DNA from: Bacteriovoracaceae bacterium
GTDB taxonomy: Bacteria; Bdellovibrionota; Bacteriovoracia; Bacteriovoracales; Bacteriovoracaceae
Direction: 5' to 3'
DNA length: 6,802 nt
NCBI GenBank assembly: GCA_018060635.1
Contig: JAGOVR010000083.1
Location: 1 to 6,802 of the forward strand
Part shown: piece by piece, positions 1-5,955 of the stretch
How positions within the stretch are numbered: position 1 is the stretch's first letter
Layout of the letters: each line of letters begins with the position of its first letter
Position numbers and translations under genes: made by a program
The notes under the pieces: generated by a model
Seen by the model: the letters and a program-made list of their open reading frames with translations, nothing else
What the model was told of the DNA's origin: nothing
The model's database searches: none

Positions 1-458
1 CTTGTCTCTTCACTAGCTGTCATGAAAATTTTACAAAAAGCCGAAGGAAAAATAACTGTTCCAATATCACGCCCTTCCATGATGGAGGTCGTCTCTTGCC
101 CTAAATTTCTTTGGAAATCCAAAAGATAGTTTCGGACTTGTGGAATTTTTGAAATACGAGAAGCTAGATCTGAAACTCTGTGCTCACGAATGGTTTGTGT
201 TAAATCCACTCCATTTATACTGATAAGAACTTTAGGATCTTTGGCATAAATTAAATGAGCACCACTTAAAGCTTGAGTAAGTAAAGGGCCTTCTACAAAA
301 GGAATATGCAAACTATCGATATACCAACCAAGAGCACGATACATGGCCCCTGTATCGATATATACCATGCTCAGACGCTTGGCGACTTCGCGAGCCACCG
401 AAGATTTTCCACTCCCCGATGGCCCGTCAAGTGCAATAACTTTTGCGAAAGATGTCAC
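1..458 (-). CDS. cmk: Cytidylate kinase (CMP/dCMP kinase), partial, C-terminus beyond window
   Basis: The product phosphorylates CMP and dCMP with ATP in the cytoplasm, feeding CTP and dCTP synthesis. About 152 residues are visible. The P-loop GPSGSGKS is at residues 12-19, so catalytic-type Lys18 is present. DTGAMYR is at 35-41, VSDLAS at 95-100, and the family signature GRDIGTVIFP at 129-138. These are the expected cmk landmarks at the expected spacing. Bacterial enzymes are usually about 220 aa, so roughly the last 70 residues (the LID region and C-terminus) lie off the left edge. I chose GTG at 456-458 as start because an in-frame stop lies five codons upstream and no ATG intervenes. Only a weak A/G-rich stretch precedes it, overlapping the hppA stop region. 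Five nucleotides separate it from hppA, so it is probably read from the hppA transcript, perhaps with translational coupling. Family assignment is secure; the exact start is less so. Confidence 0.95.
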   Translation of the reverse strand, partial: MTSFAKVIALDGPSGSGKSSVAREVAKRLSMVYIDTGAMYRALGWYIDSLHIPFVEGPLLTQALSGAHLIYAKDPKVLISINGVDLTQTIREHRVSDLASRISKIPQVRNYLLDFQRNLGQETTSIMEGRDIGTVIFPSAFCKIFMTASEET

Positions 459-463
459 TCTTT

Positions 464-2863
464 CTATCTTTTACTAATGCGCATACCGTAAAAAGAACGC
501 CATACAAAGAAAAGTCCTACGAGAAATAAAACGATTCCAATCCATAAAGCAATGTGTTGAGCAGAAACAGCAATCTCTACTGCTAAAAGTCCAAAAAGTG
601 TGGTGAATTTAATAATAGGATTAAGGGCCACAGAAGAAGTATCTTTAAACGGATCTCCTACTGTATCTCCAACCACTGTAGCCGCATGTAAGGGAGTCCC
701 TTTTTCTTTAAGCTCCACTTCCACTACTTTTTTAGCGTTATCCCAAGCTCCCCCTGCATTGGCCATAAACATCGCTTGGAACAATCCAAAAACTGCAATA
801 GAAATTAAGTAACTAGCAAAGAAGGTTGGATCAAAACAAGCAAAAGCCAATGTGAATGAAAAAATAACACCGAAGATATTTACCATTCCCGCTTGAGCAT
901 ATTGAGTACAGATCTTAACGACATTTTTGGAATCTTCTACTGATGCTTTTTCTGTCGTATCTAGTTTTATATTTTTCTTAATATATTCTACAGCTCGGTA
1001 AGCCCCAACTGTTACGGCTTGCATAGATGCTCCCGAGAACCAGTAAATAACAGCTCCACCCATCATAAGACCAAAGAGAACTTTAGGATCCATTAAGTCT
1101 AAACGTAAATTAAGAAGTAAAATAATAGAAAAAATCATAGTGGTAGCACCAATAACAGCTGTTCCAATTAAAACGGGTTTTGCTGTCGCCTTAAACGTAT
1201 TTCCAGCTGAATCATTCTCTTCCAAATATTCTTTTCCTTTCACAAAATTAGGTTTATGACCAAATTCTTTTTCAAAATCTTTTTCAATATTAGGGATTGA
1301 TTCAATTTGTGAAAGCTCAAAAACTGATTGCGCATTATCTGTAACAGGACCGTAAGAATCTACGGCAATAGTCACAGGTCCCATGCCTAAGAATCCAAAA
1401 GCCACTAGTCCAAAAGCAAAAACAGCAGGGTAAATCATAAACTGATCAAGACCTTGGTTGGCCGTAAGGTAGGCCACAAACATAAGACCGATCATGGCAA
1501 GGCCTTTCCAGAAAGCACTAAAATTTCCAGCGACAAGTCCTGAAAGAATTGTAAGTGATGCTCCTCCTTCACGAGAAGCGTCGACAATTTCTTTAACGTG
1601 CTTAGAACTAGAAGATGTAAAAATTTTTGTAAATTCAGGAATGAGGGCCCCTGCAAATGTTCCACAACTAATAATCACAGAAAGCTTCCACCATAAAGAC
1701 TCGCCCATATCACTTAAAAGAACGTAACTTACAACAAAAGTGACGGCAATTGAGATCACAGAACTTACCCAAATAAGAGATGTAAGTGGTGCTTCGAAAT
1801 TGAAATTATCTTTCTGTCCATACTTGGCTTTAGAATATGTTCCATTCACACAGTAAGAAAGAATGGAAGTTACGATCATGAGAACTCTCATCGCAAAAAT
1901 CCATACAATCAGTTTTGCTTGAATTTCAGTTCCACCGTAAATAGGAGAAATTTCTCCTGTGGGTTCAAACATCATCCCACAAGCAAGAACTATGAAACTA
2001 ATAAGAGCAACACCTGTCACACCGTAAGTTTCAAAACCATCTGCAGTAGGGCCTACGGAATCTCCCGCATTATCACCCACACAGTCTGCGATCACTCCTG
2101 GATTTCTGGCATCATCTTCTTTAATATTAAAAACAATTTTCATAAGATCTGAACCAATGTCAGCGATCTTTGTAAAAATTCCTCCGCATATACGTAAAGC
2201 CGCGGCCCCTAGTGATTCACCGATAGCAAAACCGATAAAACAGGCCCCTGCACTTTCCTTAGGCACAAATAAAAGAATCACAATCATCATAATAAGTTCA
2301 ACACAAATAAGAAGAACTCCAATAGACATCCCTGAACGCAAAGGAATATCCATAACAGAATAAGGCTTTCCTGAAAGGGAAGCATGAGCTGTTCTAGAGT
2401 TAGCGTAGTTATTAATGCGTATCCCAAACCAAGAAACGCCGAAAGATCCTAAGATCCCCATAACAGACCAACCTAAAATAAGTAAGACTTTACCGAAGCT
2501 CATTCCCATCAAAACGAAAAAATAATAAAAAATACAAGAGCCAATAAAAAGTTCCAGAATAATGAGAAATTTTCCTTGCTGTAAAAGATACTCTTTACAG
2601 GTTTCATAAATAAGATGAGAAATTTCTAGTAAAGACTTATGAGCAGGAGCTCTTTTTACTTTTAAGAATTCTAGGAAACCAAATCCAATCCCCGCTAAAG
2701 CGATCCATAATCCAATGATTAAAATGGTGGTTCCAGAGATGGTATTCCCTAAGATGTTAAATCCCACATCCAAATCTGGAATATGCAGATCTACTTCACC
2801 AGCGAAGAGGATACTAGGAATAAGCGCACTTAAAAGGACCGTAATCAGATGTTTTACCTTCAC
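464..2863 (-). CDS. hppA: Membrane-bound ion-translocating pyrophosphatase (M-PPase), 799 aa
   Basis: The product hydrolyses PPi at the cytoplasmic face and pumps H+ and/or Na+ across the inner membrane. It is a polytopic protein with about 16-18 hydrophobic segments. PPi- and Mg-binding motifs are intact: EDDARNPG (249-256), GDNAGD (263-268), DGFETY (275-280, with the helix glutamate E278 expected near the ion gate), DSYGPVTDNA (502-511), NAGGAWDNAKK (702-712) and VGDTVGDPFKDT (731-742). Several motifs differ from textbook forms: GPTADGFETYGVTG at 271-284, MKIV at 241-244 where GKV is usual, YAQAGM at 655-660, and about 20 extra residues near 524-549. From memory these match the Bacteroidetes-type M-PPases, one of which (Bacteroides vulgatus) was reported to pump both Na+ and H+; I cannot confirm ion choice or K+ dependence. 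Residues 1-22 look like a cleavable signal peptide or an extra membrane segment, ending FAG. GTG at 2861-2863 is chosen for its strong upstream ribosome binding site. The TAG stop is 5 nt before cmk. Confidence 0.97.
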   Translation of the reverse strand: MKVKHLITVLLSALIPSILFAGEVDLHIPDLDVGFNILGNTISGTTILIIGLWIALAGIGFGFLEFLKVKRAPAHKSLLEISHLIYETCKEYLLQQGKFLIILELFIGSCIFYYFFVLMGMSFGKVLLILGWSVMGILGSFGVSWFGIRINNYANSRTAHASLSGKPYSVMDIPLRSGMSIGVLLICVELIMMIVILLFVPKESAGACFIGFAIGESLGAAALRICGGIFTKIADIGSDLMKIVFNIKEDDARNPGVIADCVGDNAGDSVGPTADGFETYGVTGVALISFIVLACGMMFEPTGEISPIYGGTEIQAKLIVWIFAMRVLMIVTSILSYCVNGTYSKAKYGQKDNFNFEAPLTSLIWVSSVISIAVTFVVSYVLLSDMGESLWWKLSVIISCGTFAGALIPEFTKIFTSSSSKHVKEIVDASREGGASLTILSGLVAGNFSAFWKGLAMIGLMFVAYLTANQGLDQFMIYPAVFAFGLVAFGFLGMGPVTIAVDSYGPVTDNAQSVFELSQIESIPNIEKDFEKEFGHKPNFVKGKEYLEENDSAGNTFKATAKPVLIGTAVIGATTMIFSIILLLNLRLDLMDPKVLFGLMMGGAVIYWFSGASMQAVTVGAYRAVEYIKKNIKLDTTEKASVEDSKNVVKICTQYAQAGMVNIFGVIFSFTLAFACFDPTFFASYLISIAVFGLFQAMFMANAGGAWDNAKKVVEVELKEKGTPLHAATVVGDTVGDPFKDTSSVALNPIIKFTTLFGLLAVEIAVSAQHIALWIGIVLFLVGLFFVWRSFYGMRISKR

Positions 2864-2871
2864 GATAGGTT

Positions 2872-2877
2872 CTCCTT
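2872..2877 (-). promoter_or_regulatory. Ribosome binding site of hppA
   Basis: Minus-strand AAGGAG sits 8 nt before the GTG codon at 2863. This near-consensus site decides the GTG start of hppA over any internal ATG. Confidence 0.8.
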
Positions 2878-2897
2878 GGATATGATAAAAGCTTAAT

Positions 2898-2920
2898 TTT
2901 TAAGGAAAAATACCTTAAAA
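2898..2920 (-). promoter_or_regulatory. Inverted repeat / hairpin in the hppA leader
   Basis: A perfect 8-bp inverted repeat (TTTTAAGG, 7-nt loop, CCTTAAAA) lies 20 nt upstream of the hppA ribosome binding site. It could form a weak leader hairpin, or be a palindromic operator just downstream of the presumed promoter. The arms contain only two G-C pairs each, so the RNA hairpin would be weak. It lacks the G/C-rich stem expected of an intrinsic terminator, although A residues follow it on the coding strand. The repeat is directly visible; its role is inferred. Confidence 0.4.
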
Positions 2921-2935
2921 GAGGCAGATTCGCCA

Positions 2936-2941
2936 AGTATA
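2936..2941 (-). promoter_or_regulatory. Candidate -10 box for hppA
   Basis: Minus-strand TATACT matches the sigma-70 -10 consensus at five of six positions. It would place the transcript start near 2929, giving a leader of about 65 nt that includes the inverted repeat. No good -35 hexamer is seen 16-18 nt upstream, where the DNA is a run of TTTA-like repeats, so the call is tentative. The 126-nt gap before hppA fits a separate promoter. Confidence 0.3.
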
Positions 2942-2989
2942 AAATAAATTTAAACTGAAAAATAAATAAATAAAATTTAAATTACTATT
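2942..2989 (-). repeat. Very A/T-rich spacer with short TTTA and TTTAAATTT repeats
   Basis: This spacer between the 124-aa gene and hppA is almost free of G and C. It holds about three copies of the tetranucleotide TTTA and two imperfect copies of TTTAAATTTATTT. Such sequence can act as an upstream promoter element or bent DNA. No terminator hairpin for the preceding gene is visible, so read-through from it into hppA is possible. Confidence 0.45.
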
Positions 2990-3364
2990 TTATTTAAGAG
3001 TTCCACCTGGCCATCTGATTTCTAGTTTTTCACTATGAAGAAAAGCATAAACACTATAAGTTTTTTGCGGCTGGCCAGCTTTGCGACACCACCCTTTTGC
3101 TACGGGCTCGTTTATACGTATTAGAAATTCAGGCGTTTCTTTATAGTTGCACAAGATTCCATTATCAAATTGGATAATATCTTGGCGGGTCTTTGCATTC
3201 CAATAAATTTGCTTAGAATCTGCTCCAAAATGTTTCCGAAGTAATTCCCCCACTCTTTCCATCCGATCTTCATTAACACTAGTGGCCTCCACCTCAAAGG
3301 CAAAAATAGATTTAGACAATGTCATGAGCATAAATCCTATAGCGAGCATTCTTAACTGGAACAT
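2990..3364 (-). CDS. Small exported protein of unknown family, 124 aa
   Basis: I do not recognise this protein. Residues 1-22 form a typical signal peptide: a short charged start, the hydrophobic stretch MLAIGFMLMTL, then SIFA before a likely cleavage after Ala22. The mature part of about 102 residues should be periplasmic or secreted. It contains two cysteines, Cys72 and Cys93, that could form a disulfide, a mixed-charge helix-like segment around 32-47, and an aromatic C-terminal half ending in RWPGGTLK. The reading frame stays open upstream to 3550, but that extension is cysteine-, lysine- and tryptophan-rich and overlaps another protein-like frame. I therefore start at the ATG at 3362-3364, which has GGGG 7 nt upstream and the signal peptide directly after it. 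A promoter candidate lies just upstream. TAA stops the gene 126 nt before hppA. It is probably a real gene; its function is unknown. Confidence 0.7.
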   Translation of the reverse strand: MFQLRMLAIGFMLMTLSKSIFAFEVEATSVNEDRMERVGELLRKHFGADSKQIYWNAKTRQDIIQFDNGILCNYKETPEFLIRINEPVAKGWCRKAGQPQKTYSVYAFLHSEKLEIRWPGGTLK

Positions 3365-3371
3365 GAATCTA

Positions 3372-3378
3372 CCCCTTG
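3372..3378 (-). promoter_or_regulatory. Ribosome binding site deciding the start of the 124-aa protein
   Basis: Minus-strand CAAGGGG lies 7 nt before the ATG at 3364. It supports this internal start rather than the longer open frame reaching 3550. Confidence 0.55.
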
Positions 3379-3390
3379 TGTTTTTTAGGA

Positions 3391-3419
3391 ATATTAATTT
3401 TAAAAGGTTTTTTTTACAA
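3391..3419 (-). promoter_or_regulatory. Candidate sigma-70 promoter for the 124-aa gene
   Basis: Reading the minus strand, TTGTAA (3419-3414, four of six to TTGACA) and TAATAT (3396-3391, four of six to TATAAT) are separated by exactly 17 nt. A start near 3384 would leave a leader of about 20 nt that includes the ribosome binding site. Spacing and position are good, but the hexamers are only moderate and the DNA is A/T-rich, so chance matches are common. Confidence 0.4.
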
Positions 3420-3446
3420 GCTACCCTGTAACCTTTACATACCCAA

Positions 3447-3671
3447 CTAAAGCACCAAAGCCACTTTTTTAAAGGGAGATTCTGAATTATTGAAAAGTTC
3501 TTTACAAATTTCCACAGTATCAGGAACTCCTTCTTCATCCCACATAGCACTTCCCACCATGAAAGAGACCATCATCGCTTCCTAATTTTTAAAATTTTTA
3601 CGGAGTATTTCTCCCGTAGCATTTAGGTTCTCCCAAGCTTCTGCTTCTATTAGATAACCAAATACGTGAGC
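3447..3671 (-). pseudogene. Possible decayed gene between the two exported-protein genes
   Basis: One minus-strand frame reads as protein-like sequence across 3671-3447, broken only by a TAG at 3584-3582. The upstream 29 codons include GYLIEAEAWENL and GEILRKNFKN; the downstream 43 codons run from EAMMVSF through WDEEGVPDTVEICKELF to VALVL and a TAG. The composition looks coding, and no start codon with a ribosome site precedes the first part. By eye there is faint similarity to the C-terminal part of the 411-aa protein just upstream: L-x-E then AW, later EA, then EEGV, in the same order at similar spacing. This suggests a degraded paralogous fragment, but identity is low and the alignment was done by hand. 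The downstream piece has its own AGGA before tandem ATGs at 3575 and 3572, so a 42-aa peptide is an alternative. Both could be chance. This is the only content I see in the 314-nt gap besides the promoter. Confidence 0.3.
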
Positions 3672-3678
3672 TTAATTA

Positions 3679-4914
3679 TTAGGGTGTTTCTTCTTGTTCT
3701 AAATGAGAAAAAAGTTTTCCTAATTGTTTAAATTCTTTTTTAACATAATCCAACCATGCTCTCTTGATAAAAGGGAATTCCTCTTCACTCCCGACACCTT
3801 CTTCTCTCCTGCCGTTAATTGAAAGCCACACCAGAATATAAGCCTCCACCGATTCCCCTTGTTTTGTAGCTTCTTCAATAACAGCTAAAACACTATAAAA
3901 TGAATCTCTCTCCAGCCAAGCGAATTCAAATAGTGCCATCCAATCATCTTTTATATTTCCTGTAAGCTCAAATCCTGTTTTTTTCTTTTTAAATCCTTTA
4001 TACACATATTTTAAAATATTTTGATAGTCTTTACTTAAAACATCTTTAATGACTTGATCCAATATATTTATATATTCATCAAAACTGTTAATAGAATTGT
4101 TTTCGTTAATATACCCAGCATACACCATAACATTCATTAACTCGTAAAGACGTAATTCTTGATATCTCCTCATGAGATCAATAAAGGTTTTCTTTTGTTG
4201 TACTGAAAGTTTATTTAAATAAGAGACAGGAACCAGAGCACGCTCTGACATGATATCAATTCGTCTATACAATACATCGGAAAGAGGAAAAACATCGGTA
4301 GGAATAGGATTGGATAAGGCCAAAATATTTGCTACTAAAATATTTTCACCTCGGATATATTTCTGCCTTAACCCCTCTAGTTGTCTATCTTCTTCAGCTA
4401 TTTTTTTATCTAAGCCTCTAAGGTATTTCTCAGCTTGAACTCTATCCATATCTTTAATTTTTTTAATAATAAATCCAGCATCACCTTCATCCATGGATTC
4501 AGCAAATCTTGATTTGATAAGCTGATCGGGCAATACAGGAGGAAAAAGGATCTTTAAAAAATGGGCCTTAGAAATAACTCTAGCGACAGGATGATCAGAC
4601 AATAAAGGAAAAAGGACCTCAGCTATCCTTCTTAAACTCGGTCTACTTGTTTTCAAATCTGATATAACTTCTTTCATTTTAGTTTTTGGATATTTGTGAA
4701 TATAATCTGATATAATCTCAATTTTTCTATCTTCATCATCTAAAGTATCTTCTAAAAGATTCGTAATCTTCTCTCTTGGTGATATATTAAGCATATTAAA
4801 AAAAGAGTCTAGACAATCTCTAATACCTGCAACGCTGTTAAAACTAATAAGAAAAATTAATATGACTTTTGATATTAGATGTACACATGTATACTTTTTA
4901 GACAGAATACTCAT
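3679..4914 (-). CDS. Exported helical protein of unknown family, 411 aa
   Basis: I do not recognise this protein. Residues 1-29 are a signal peptide: basic SKKY, the hydrophobic segment VILIFLISF, and SVA before a likely cleavage after Ala29. Cys34 is five residues into the mature part and not in a lipobox, so it is probably not a lipoprotein. The mature part of about 382 residues is rich in Leu, Ile, Glu and Lys and looks almost wholly alpha-helical. A heptad-like, highly charged stretch at 157-190 could be a coiled coil, and a Lys-rich patch GFKKKKTGF lies at 307-315. No catalytic motif is evident. I start at the ATG at 4912-4914, which has GGGA 6 nt upstream; an in-frame TTG four codons earlier has no such site. 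It lies 93 nt after the ferredoxin gene with no clear terminator between, so it may share that transcript or have its own weak promoter. It looks more A/T-rich than the flanking housekeeping genes. It is probably periplasmic or secreted. Confidence 0.75.
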   Translation of the reverse strand: MSILSKKYTCVHLISKVILIFLISFNSVAGIRDCLDSFFNMLNISPREKITNLLEDTLDDEDRKIEIISDYIHKYPKTKMKEVISDLKTSRPSLRRIAEVLFPLLSDHPVARVISKAHFLKILFPPVLPDQLIKSRFAESMDEGDAGFIIKKIKDMDRVQAEKYLRGLDKKIAEEDRQLEGLRQKYIRGENILVANILALSNPIPTDVFPLSDVLYRRIDIMSERALVPVSYLNKLSVQQKKTFIDLMRRYQELRLYELMNVMVYAGYINENNSINSFDEYINILDQVIKDVLSKDYQNILKYVYKGFKKKKTGFELTGNIKDDWMALFEFAWLERDSFYSVLAVIEEATKQGESVEAYILVWLSINGRREEGVGSEEEFPFIKRAWLDYVKKEFKQLGKLFSHLEQEETP

Positions 4915-5007
4915 CTCATATCCCAAGCTAACTATTTCAAATTAAATAGATTAAATACTACCCTGATTACTTATGTAGCAATTAAAATGCCAATCAATCT
5001 TAAATGA

Positions 5008-5496
5008 TTAGTATTTTTTCTGATATTTCTTCTTAGGAGCAAAGGCATATTTAGGCTTGCTAAATCCCCCTTGCTTGGGTGGAATTTCTTCTTGTGGTGA
5101 TTTTTCCATTTCCGTTTGTTCTTTAGCTTCTTGACTCTTTCTTGTACGAATCATGGTTTTTACTTTTTTACTTTTACTTTGTAATCCCTCTTGCACTAGA
5201 CCTTCTTTATGAGCAGAAATATCAATGGTGACATCTCCACAAACTTTTACTTGGCAGGAAAGTCGCTCACCTGTGATATGAAAAACATTTCCTAAAAGCT
5301 TAATTTCTGCAAACTCGGGCGGTAAAACATTTGTTTCACCTGTAATCACTTTGACCACACAATCAGAGCAAGTGGCATGACCGCCACAACTGGATTTAAT
5401 AAAGAAACCCTGAGACTTTAAATTCTCTAGGAGAGAATGATTCTCGTCCATTTCAAAGGATGTACCCTGAGGAATAACTGTTACTCTATGTTTCAT
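5008..5496 (-). CDS. [2Fe-2S] ferredoxin, adrenodoxin type, with lysine-rich C-terminal tail, 162 aa
   Basis: This is a cytoplasmic one-electron carrier. Residues 1-95 form a ferredoxin fold with ligands Cys37, Cys43, Cys46 (C-x5-C-x2-C in SSCGGHATCSDC) and Cys81 in ERLSCQ, the spacing of adrenodoxin/Isc-type ferredoxins rather than plant-type ones. Cys86 is extra and probably not a ligand. Such proteins usually end near 100-115 aa; here about 60 more residues follow (about 100-162). That tail is low in complexity, rich in Lys, Glu, Gln and Pro, and ends in a strongly basic KKKYQKKY. It is likely disordered and may bind a partner, RNA or acidic surfaces (inference). No isc genes are adjacent, so it could serve Fe-S assembly or some other redox enzyme. 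The ATG overlaps the dut stop (ATGA), and GGAAG lies 9 nt upstream, so translation is probably coupled to dut. Confidence 0.92.
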   Translation of the reverse strand: MKHRVTVIPQGTSFEMDENHSLLENLKSQGFFIKSSCGGHATCSDCVVKVITGETNVLPPEFAEIKLLGNVFHITGERLSCQVKVCGDVTIDISAHKEGLVQEGLQSKSKKVKTMIRTRKSQEAKEQTEMEKSPQEEIPPKQGGFSKPKYAFAPKKKYQKKY

Positions 5497-5951
5497 AAAT
5501 TATTTCTTCCCGTAGAACCAAAACCACCTGCACCCCTTTGAGTCTCTTCTAAATTCTCTGCCACTACAAATTGCGCTTGAACAACAGGAGATAATAAAAG
5601 CTGTGCAATACGGTCACCATGTTTAATCTCTTCGTCTTTATTTCCTACATTTCCTAAGATAATTTTAATTTCACCACGGTAATCGCTATCAATAGTCCCT
5701 GGACTATTGGGCATAATAAGCCCCGTTTTAAGAGATAACCCTGAACGGGGACGTACTTGCATTTCAAACCCCACAGGCACTTCCAAAGAAAGTCCCGTAG
5801 GAATAGCTATTCGTTCTGTAGGTTTTAAAATTATTTTTTCACCCACACCTAAGCAGGCGCAAATATCTGCACCTGCCGAACCAATTGTAGCGTAGAACGG
5901 CAAAGGCAACTCTTTGTCGAAATGTGGTAAGAGCTTGATCTTAACTTGCAT
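5493..5951 (-). CDS. dut: dUTP diphosphatase (dUTPase), 152 aa, complete
   Basis: The enzyme hydrolyses dUTP to dUMP and PPi in the cytoplasm, keeping uracil out of DNA and supplying dUMP for thymidylate synthesis. All five motifs of the homotrimeric family are present in order: AGADI (26-30); RPRSGLSLKTG (67-77); GTIDSDYRGE (85-94) with the catalytic-type Asp88 and Tyr91, which excludes ribose; GDRIAQLLL (112-120); and RGAGGFGSTG (139-148) with the uracil-stacking Phe144. Length is normal for the family. The ATG is 4 nt after the pnp stop, with only a weak A/G-rich ribosome site upstream, so its translation may depend on ribosomes finishing pnp. It overlaps the ferredoxin gene by 4 nt. No frameshift or missing residue is seen. 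The PPi it releases is a possible, minor substrate for the membrane pyrophosphatase encoded further along (inference only). Confidence 0.98.
   Translation of the reverse strand: MQVKIKLLPHFDKELPLPFYATIGSAGADICACLGVGEKIILKPTERIAIPTGLSLEVPVGFEMQVRPRSGLSLKTGLIMPNSPGTIDSDYRGEIKIILGNVGNKDEEIKHGDRIAQLLLSPVVQAQFVVAENLEETQRGAGGFGSTGRNNL
5506..5510 (-). promoter_or_regulatory. Ribosome binding site of the ferredoxin gene inside dut
   Basis: Minus-strand GGAAG lies within the last codons of dut, 9 nt before the ferredoxin ATG at 5496. It supports that start and re-initiation at the ATGA overlap. Confidence 0.5.
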
Positions 5952-5955
5952 AACT

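Noticed and set aside
306..491. Plus-strand open frames, here and within hppA, the 411-aa gene, dut and pnp
   Set aside because: They lie opposite strongly conserved coding sequence and show no recognisable protein features; they are shadows of the minus-strand genes.
2942..2989. TTTA repeats as a phase-variable tract or origin element
   Set aside because: Only about three short imperfect copies, with no DnaA boxes nearby and no reading frame crossing them.
3365..3550. N-terminal extension of the 124-aa protein to a 186-aa version starting at 3550
   Set aside because: The extra 62 residues precede a complete signal peptide, lack a ribosome site at their start, and overlap a better coding-like frame. 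The ATG at 3364 has a ribosome site and promoter candidate.
3599..3620. Inverted repeat TACGGGAG / CTCCGTA as a terminator
   Set aside because: The stem has a bulge and is not followed by a T run on the minus strand; A residues follow instead. It also lies inside the protein-like frame.
4915..4926. TTG at 4926 as start of the 411-aa protein
   Set aside because: No ribosome site precedes it. The ATG four codons later has GGGA at suitable spacing and begins the signal peptide directly.
4927..5007. Promoter for the 411-aa gene (TTGCTA with GTATTT-like box)
   Set aside because: The -35 is fair but every -10 candidate at 16-18 nt spacing matches poorly, so it is not listed as a feature.
4990..5010. 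Hairpin AATCA / TGATT just after the ferredoxin stop as a terminator
   Set aside because: Only 5 bp, A/T-rich, and with no T tract after it. Not enough for an intrinsic terminator.
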